In this document: piece by piece, positions 8,467-10,995 of the stretch
Position numbering within the stretch: position 1 is the stretch's first letter
Layout: each line of letters opens with the position of its first letter
Program-made: the position numbers and the translations under genes
Assembly (NCBI GenBank): GCA_019828545.1
Contig: JACVRA010000311.1
Coordinates: 1,771 to 12,765, forward strand
DNA length: 10,995 nucleotides
Direction: 5' to 3'
Origin: Paracamarosporium sp. OC-R06-R3
Lineage: Eukaryota; Ascomycota; Dothideomycetes; Pleosporales; Didymosphaeriaceae
Notes under the pieces: model-generated
Database searches by the model: none
Seen by the model: only the letters and a program-made list of their open reading frames with translations
What the model was told of the DNA's origin: nothing

Positions 8467-9768
8467 ATGCCTTTCTACCCAACGCCCGAGGGCTACCGCG
8501 GTCCGCCAATCATCGACTTTGCCGACTGTTAGTCCACAGTATCTCATCTACATTCCTCAGAAGCTAATATCGTACCTTCTTCCAGTCCTCTCGGGTGATG
8601 AGGAGATGATGAAGTACTGTGCGGCAGCGATCCACGATGCAGCAGCCAACGACGGCTTCTTTCAAATCATCAACCACACAGTTCCACTAACCCTCCTCAA
8701 GGGCATCGTCGAGGCTGCCCAAACTTTCTTTGCGCTGCCCGAAGAGGAGAAGGTCGCGCTCGACAAGGCAAAGAATGAGTACAACCGCGGGTACCAGAAG
8801 CTCGCTAGCCAGATGATCCAACCCAACTCGACCAACGACTACAAGGAGGGCTACTACGTTGGGCGAGAGCTGCCTTCCAATCACCCTCTGGTTAAGGTAT
8901 GTACTCAGACAACTCCCCGAACACCTGGCTAGATAGAAGCGCGATTTGCTGACTGTGTACTGAAAGGCGGGTAAGTTTGGGCTGGGACCCAACCAGTGGC
9001 CGGAGAGTCTGGGCCAGGAGTTCCGGGACACATGCATGTCTTATCAGAACCACATGATGGAGCTTTCCGAGCACATTGTCCAGGCCGTCGCCATGTCGCT
9101 CGGATATGATCAGCACTTCTTCGACGAGTGGGTCCAGGATCCCATGTGTTACTACAAGATGATCCATTACCCGCCACCATCGCCTGGCAAGGATAGTGGT
9201 AAGTGCATCTCGATTGACCTGAAAGAAAGGAACAAGCGAGCTGATTACTGCACTTCCAGGATTGGGCACGCACCGTGATTACGGCGCCATCACTATCCTG
9301 CTGCAGGACGAGGTCCCCGGCCTCGAGTACTGGGATAACGAGAACGAGGAGTTCGTCGGTGTGCAGCCACTTGAAGGCGCGCTGGTAGTGAACTTCGGCA
9401 ACATGTTTCAACAGTGGACCAACGATATGTAAGTGCGCCCACCTCCCGTCTCTTGCTCATCTCTAACCTCCCTCCCCAACCACGGCCAAACCAGAACCAA
9501 TCGCTGACCCAATCCGCGTAGTTACACCTCCGTCGTCCACCGGGCCAAGTGTCCACCATCAGGCAAGGACCGCTACTCCTTCCCCTACAACTTTAATGGC
9601 AACCCAGACTTTATCATTAAGTGCCTCGAAAAGTGTCGTGAGAAGGCTTCGGATGAGAAATACCCGCCCGTTACAGTGGAGAACTTCATTAGGCCGCAGT
9701 ATGCTGATTCGTATGGTCGTGCAGGTGTGTATAAAACAAAACGTACTGGAAATAATGTTATAGCTTAA
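8467..9768 (+). CDS. 2-oxoglutarate/Fe(II)-dependent dioxygenase (isopenicillin N synthase-like)
   Basis: Five exons (8467-8527, 8586-8896, 8967-9198, 9260-9428, 9522-9768) encode 339 residues, normal length for fungal members. The introns are 58, 70, 61 and 93 bases with GT/AG ends and branch-like CTAAT/CTGAC sites, all in phase. The N-terminal DIOX_N-type domain runs from about residue 14 (PPIIDFADF) to about 120. The double-stranded beta-helix domain has the full iron triad, His206-Arg-Asp208 (THRDYG) and His264 (VVHRA), and the 2-oxoglutarate-binding Arg275-x-Ser277 (RYSFPYNF). By family knowledge it couples decarboxylation of 2-oxoglutarate to oxidation of a substrate (hydroxylation, desaturation or ring formation) in the cytosol. 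The substrate cannot be read from sequence, though the neighbours suggest tailoring of a secondary metabolite. No lesion was seen, even though the AT-rich block begins at the stop codon. Plain cytosolic 2OG oxygenases of primary metabolism look alike, so the pathway role is inference. Confidence 0.95.
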
Positions 9769-10084
9769 AGTAGGAGAAGAGGGTTAATTAAAGTTTATAA
9801 AAGGGATTTTATAATACTAAAATAATTTTTATTATTATTTTATAATCTTATAATTTATACTTTATATTAAAGGTTTAATATATTTTATAAGTAAATAAAA
9901 TATATAAGTAAGTAAAATATTTAATTTCTTTAGTAAAAATTAAATATTTAAATTTTTATTATTTTTATTAATATTCAATATTAATTTAAAGTTTATATAT
10001 TTAAAAATAGTATATTAATTTAAAATAAAAAATAATTATATAAATTATTAATATTATTTTAATAATTTATTAATTATTTATTAT
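9769..10084. other. Extreme AT-rich sequence directly after the dioxygenase stop
   Basis: G and C are very rare from about 9800 to 10090. No coding trace was recognised. It must supply the dioxygenase 3' UTR and terminator, unless transcripts end in the first few dozen bases. It is probably the RIP-mutated flank or non-coding end of the adjoining DNA transposon. Confidence 0.6.
9887..9920. repeat. 17-bp tandem repeat in the AT-rich block
   Basis: ATAAGTAAATAAAATAT (9887-9903) is followed at once by a copy with one A-to-G difference (9904-9920). It may be chance in such AT-rich sequence. Confidence 0.6.
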
Positions 10085-10943
10085 TTATTTAATGTATTCT
10101 ACTACTAAGCCGGTTAAACTATTAAGCCGGCTACTTTTTCTTAGCATTGTAAACACTATATATAAAAAGTAAATTTATTTATAACTATTTATAAAACCTT
10201 TATATAATATACTTATATTAAATTCTTTATTATCTTCCTTATCCTTTTAGTATGTATAAGTGTTATGCCTAGCTTTTCTATAGTTCTTATAGTACCGTTA
10301 ACCTAGTAGGGCCTATACATTATAATAGCTACTATAAGCCTTTTTAGATAATTAAAACGCTGCCTATGCCTTAGAAGCTATATATAATACGCCAGTACTA
10401 TAGTTTATAGTCCCGTTAATTTAAATATACTTTCTTTTACGCCCTTTATACTTAGTTATTTCTACTAGTTGCTTTTTAAGCTCTTGTATGTAGGCCTTTA
10501 TAAGGACATTTTTATAAAGCATCTCCTTAGCTCCTTTTATAAGCTTAAAGAAGCCTTTTTAGGCTATACTTAGTAATTATATAAAGGATTCCTTTACTAG
10601 CTTTAACTATAATCTAAATTTATATATATTACTTAATATCTTTAACTACTATAGCGTTTCTAGTAGGAGTAGTCCTAGTAGGGTACGTAATTATATATTA
10701 AAATAATTAAGAATAACCTATACGTTAATAAAAATTAGTTTAGCTGCCTAAAAGGCTTTCTTATAGTTCTTATATATAAATACGTTAAAAAATATATTTT
10801 TAAAGGCTAGAAGGAAGCCTTTTTTATTAATATAATAAATACGTTTATATACTAAGCCTTATACGTACTATAAGTACTTTAGCTTTAATAGTAAGAAATA
10901 TACTATATTAAGTAATTAAAGTATATATAATAAATATATATGT
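10085..10943 (-). mobile_element. RIP-degraded pogo/Fot1-type DDE transposase, C-terminal part
   Basis: The - strand, read through its stops, matches the C-terminal half of fungal Tc1/mariner-superfamily pogo/Fot1 transposases. In order from 10943 downward: a degraded HSSHxLQPLD-type motif, with the third catalytic Asp now Asn (10907-10909); an LLKLKY...INKKGFLLAFKN helical segment; a TP-rich linker with a KILSNIYKFRL-like stretch; a charged, probably coiled-coil region (about 10430-10560) ending in basic KGRKRK; and a CCHC zinc-knuckle remnant at 10250-10291. In the knuckle all three Cys codons are now Tyr (10289-10291, 10280-10282, 10250-10252), while His (10265-10267) survives. The catalytic Asp and the knuckle lie in one frame, so net indels are absent. 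The DNA-binding N-terminus and first two catalytic Asp are missing, and the match stops where GC-normal sequence resumes at about 10944. The true C-terminus lies between 10085 (first stop after the family match) and about 10240. No terminal inverted repeat was identified. Confidence 0.85.
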
Positions 10944-10995
10944 AACGAGACTTGGGCTTGATCCTACTGATCCTATTAAGCTCCGGAGCAGATCC
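10944..10995. other. GC-normal sequence beyond the transposon relic
   Basis: Composition returns to balanced, and CpA/TpG dinucleotides reappear at normal frequency. The piece is too short to assign. It contains the 10-base palindrome GCTCCGGAGC at 10980-10989. Confidence 0.4.

Noticed and set aside
8687..9559. Minus-strand frames opposite the dioxygenase
   Set aside because: They mirror the spliced exons, cross its introns and show no family features.
121..10943. Mitochondrial DNA or a CRISPR-like array suggested by the AT-rich blocks
   Set aside because: The blocks carry nuclear transposon domains with CpA-specific decay, and no regularly spaced repeats were seen.

Overview
The window reads as nuclear DNA of a filamentous ascomycete (Pezizomycotina). 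The evidence is short spliceosomal introns (48-93 bases, with GTAAGT-type donors and CTGAC/CTAAT-type branch sites), fungal-type secondary-metabolism enzymes, and two AT-rich blocks with the CpA-to-TpA signature of repeat-induced point mutation (RIP). The AT/GC compartment structure and the transposon families would fit a Dothideomycete, perhaps a Pleosporales species. That placement is inference.

Layout: (1) about 115-2146 is a RIP-destroyed Ty3/gypsy pol fragment on the + strand (RNase H, zinc-binding domain, integrase core, start of the integrase C-terminal domain). (2) 2150-3534 is GC-normal repeat debris with no convincing gene. It holds a probable polypurine tract plus LTR (2791-3111), several palindromes and a 15-base tandem repeat. 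(3) 3535-5270 on the - strand is an intact four-exon flavin amine oxidase gene (522 residues). (4) 5271-5869 is a divergent promoter region. (5) 5870-7576 on the + strand is a drug:H+ antiporter-type MFS transporter broken by several frameshifts and two Trp-to-stop changes of RIP type. (6) 7577-8466 is mostly gene-poor and ends in the promoter of (7), an intact five-exon 2-oxoglutarate/Fe(II) dioxygenase gene (8467-9768, 339 residues). (8) From the dioxygenase stop codon to about 10943 lies a second AT-rich block. Its distal part is the C-terminal portion of a RIP-destroyed pogo/Fot1-type DDE transposase on the - strand. GC-normal sequence resumes at about 10944.

An FAD oxidase, an MFS exporter and a 2OG dioxygenase side by side look like tailoring and export genes of a small secondary-metabolite cluster caught in a GC island between transposon relics. 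No backbone synthase (PKS, NRPS, terpene cyclase) or regulator is in the window, so product and pathway cannot be named. Both enzymes are intact, while the transporter is dead or dying. RIP leaking from neighbouring repeats is the simplest explanation for its two nonsense codons.
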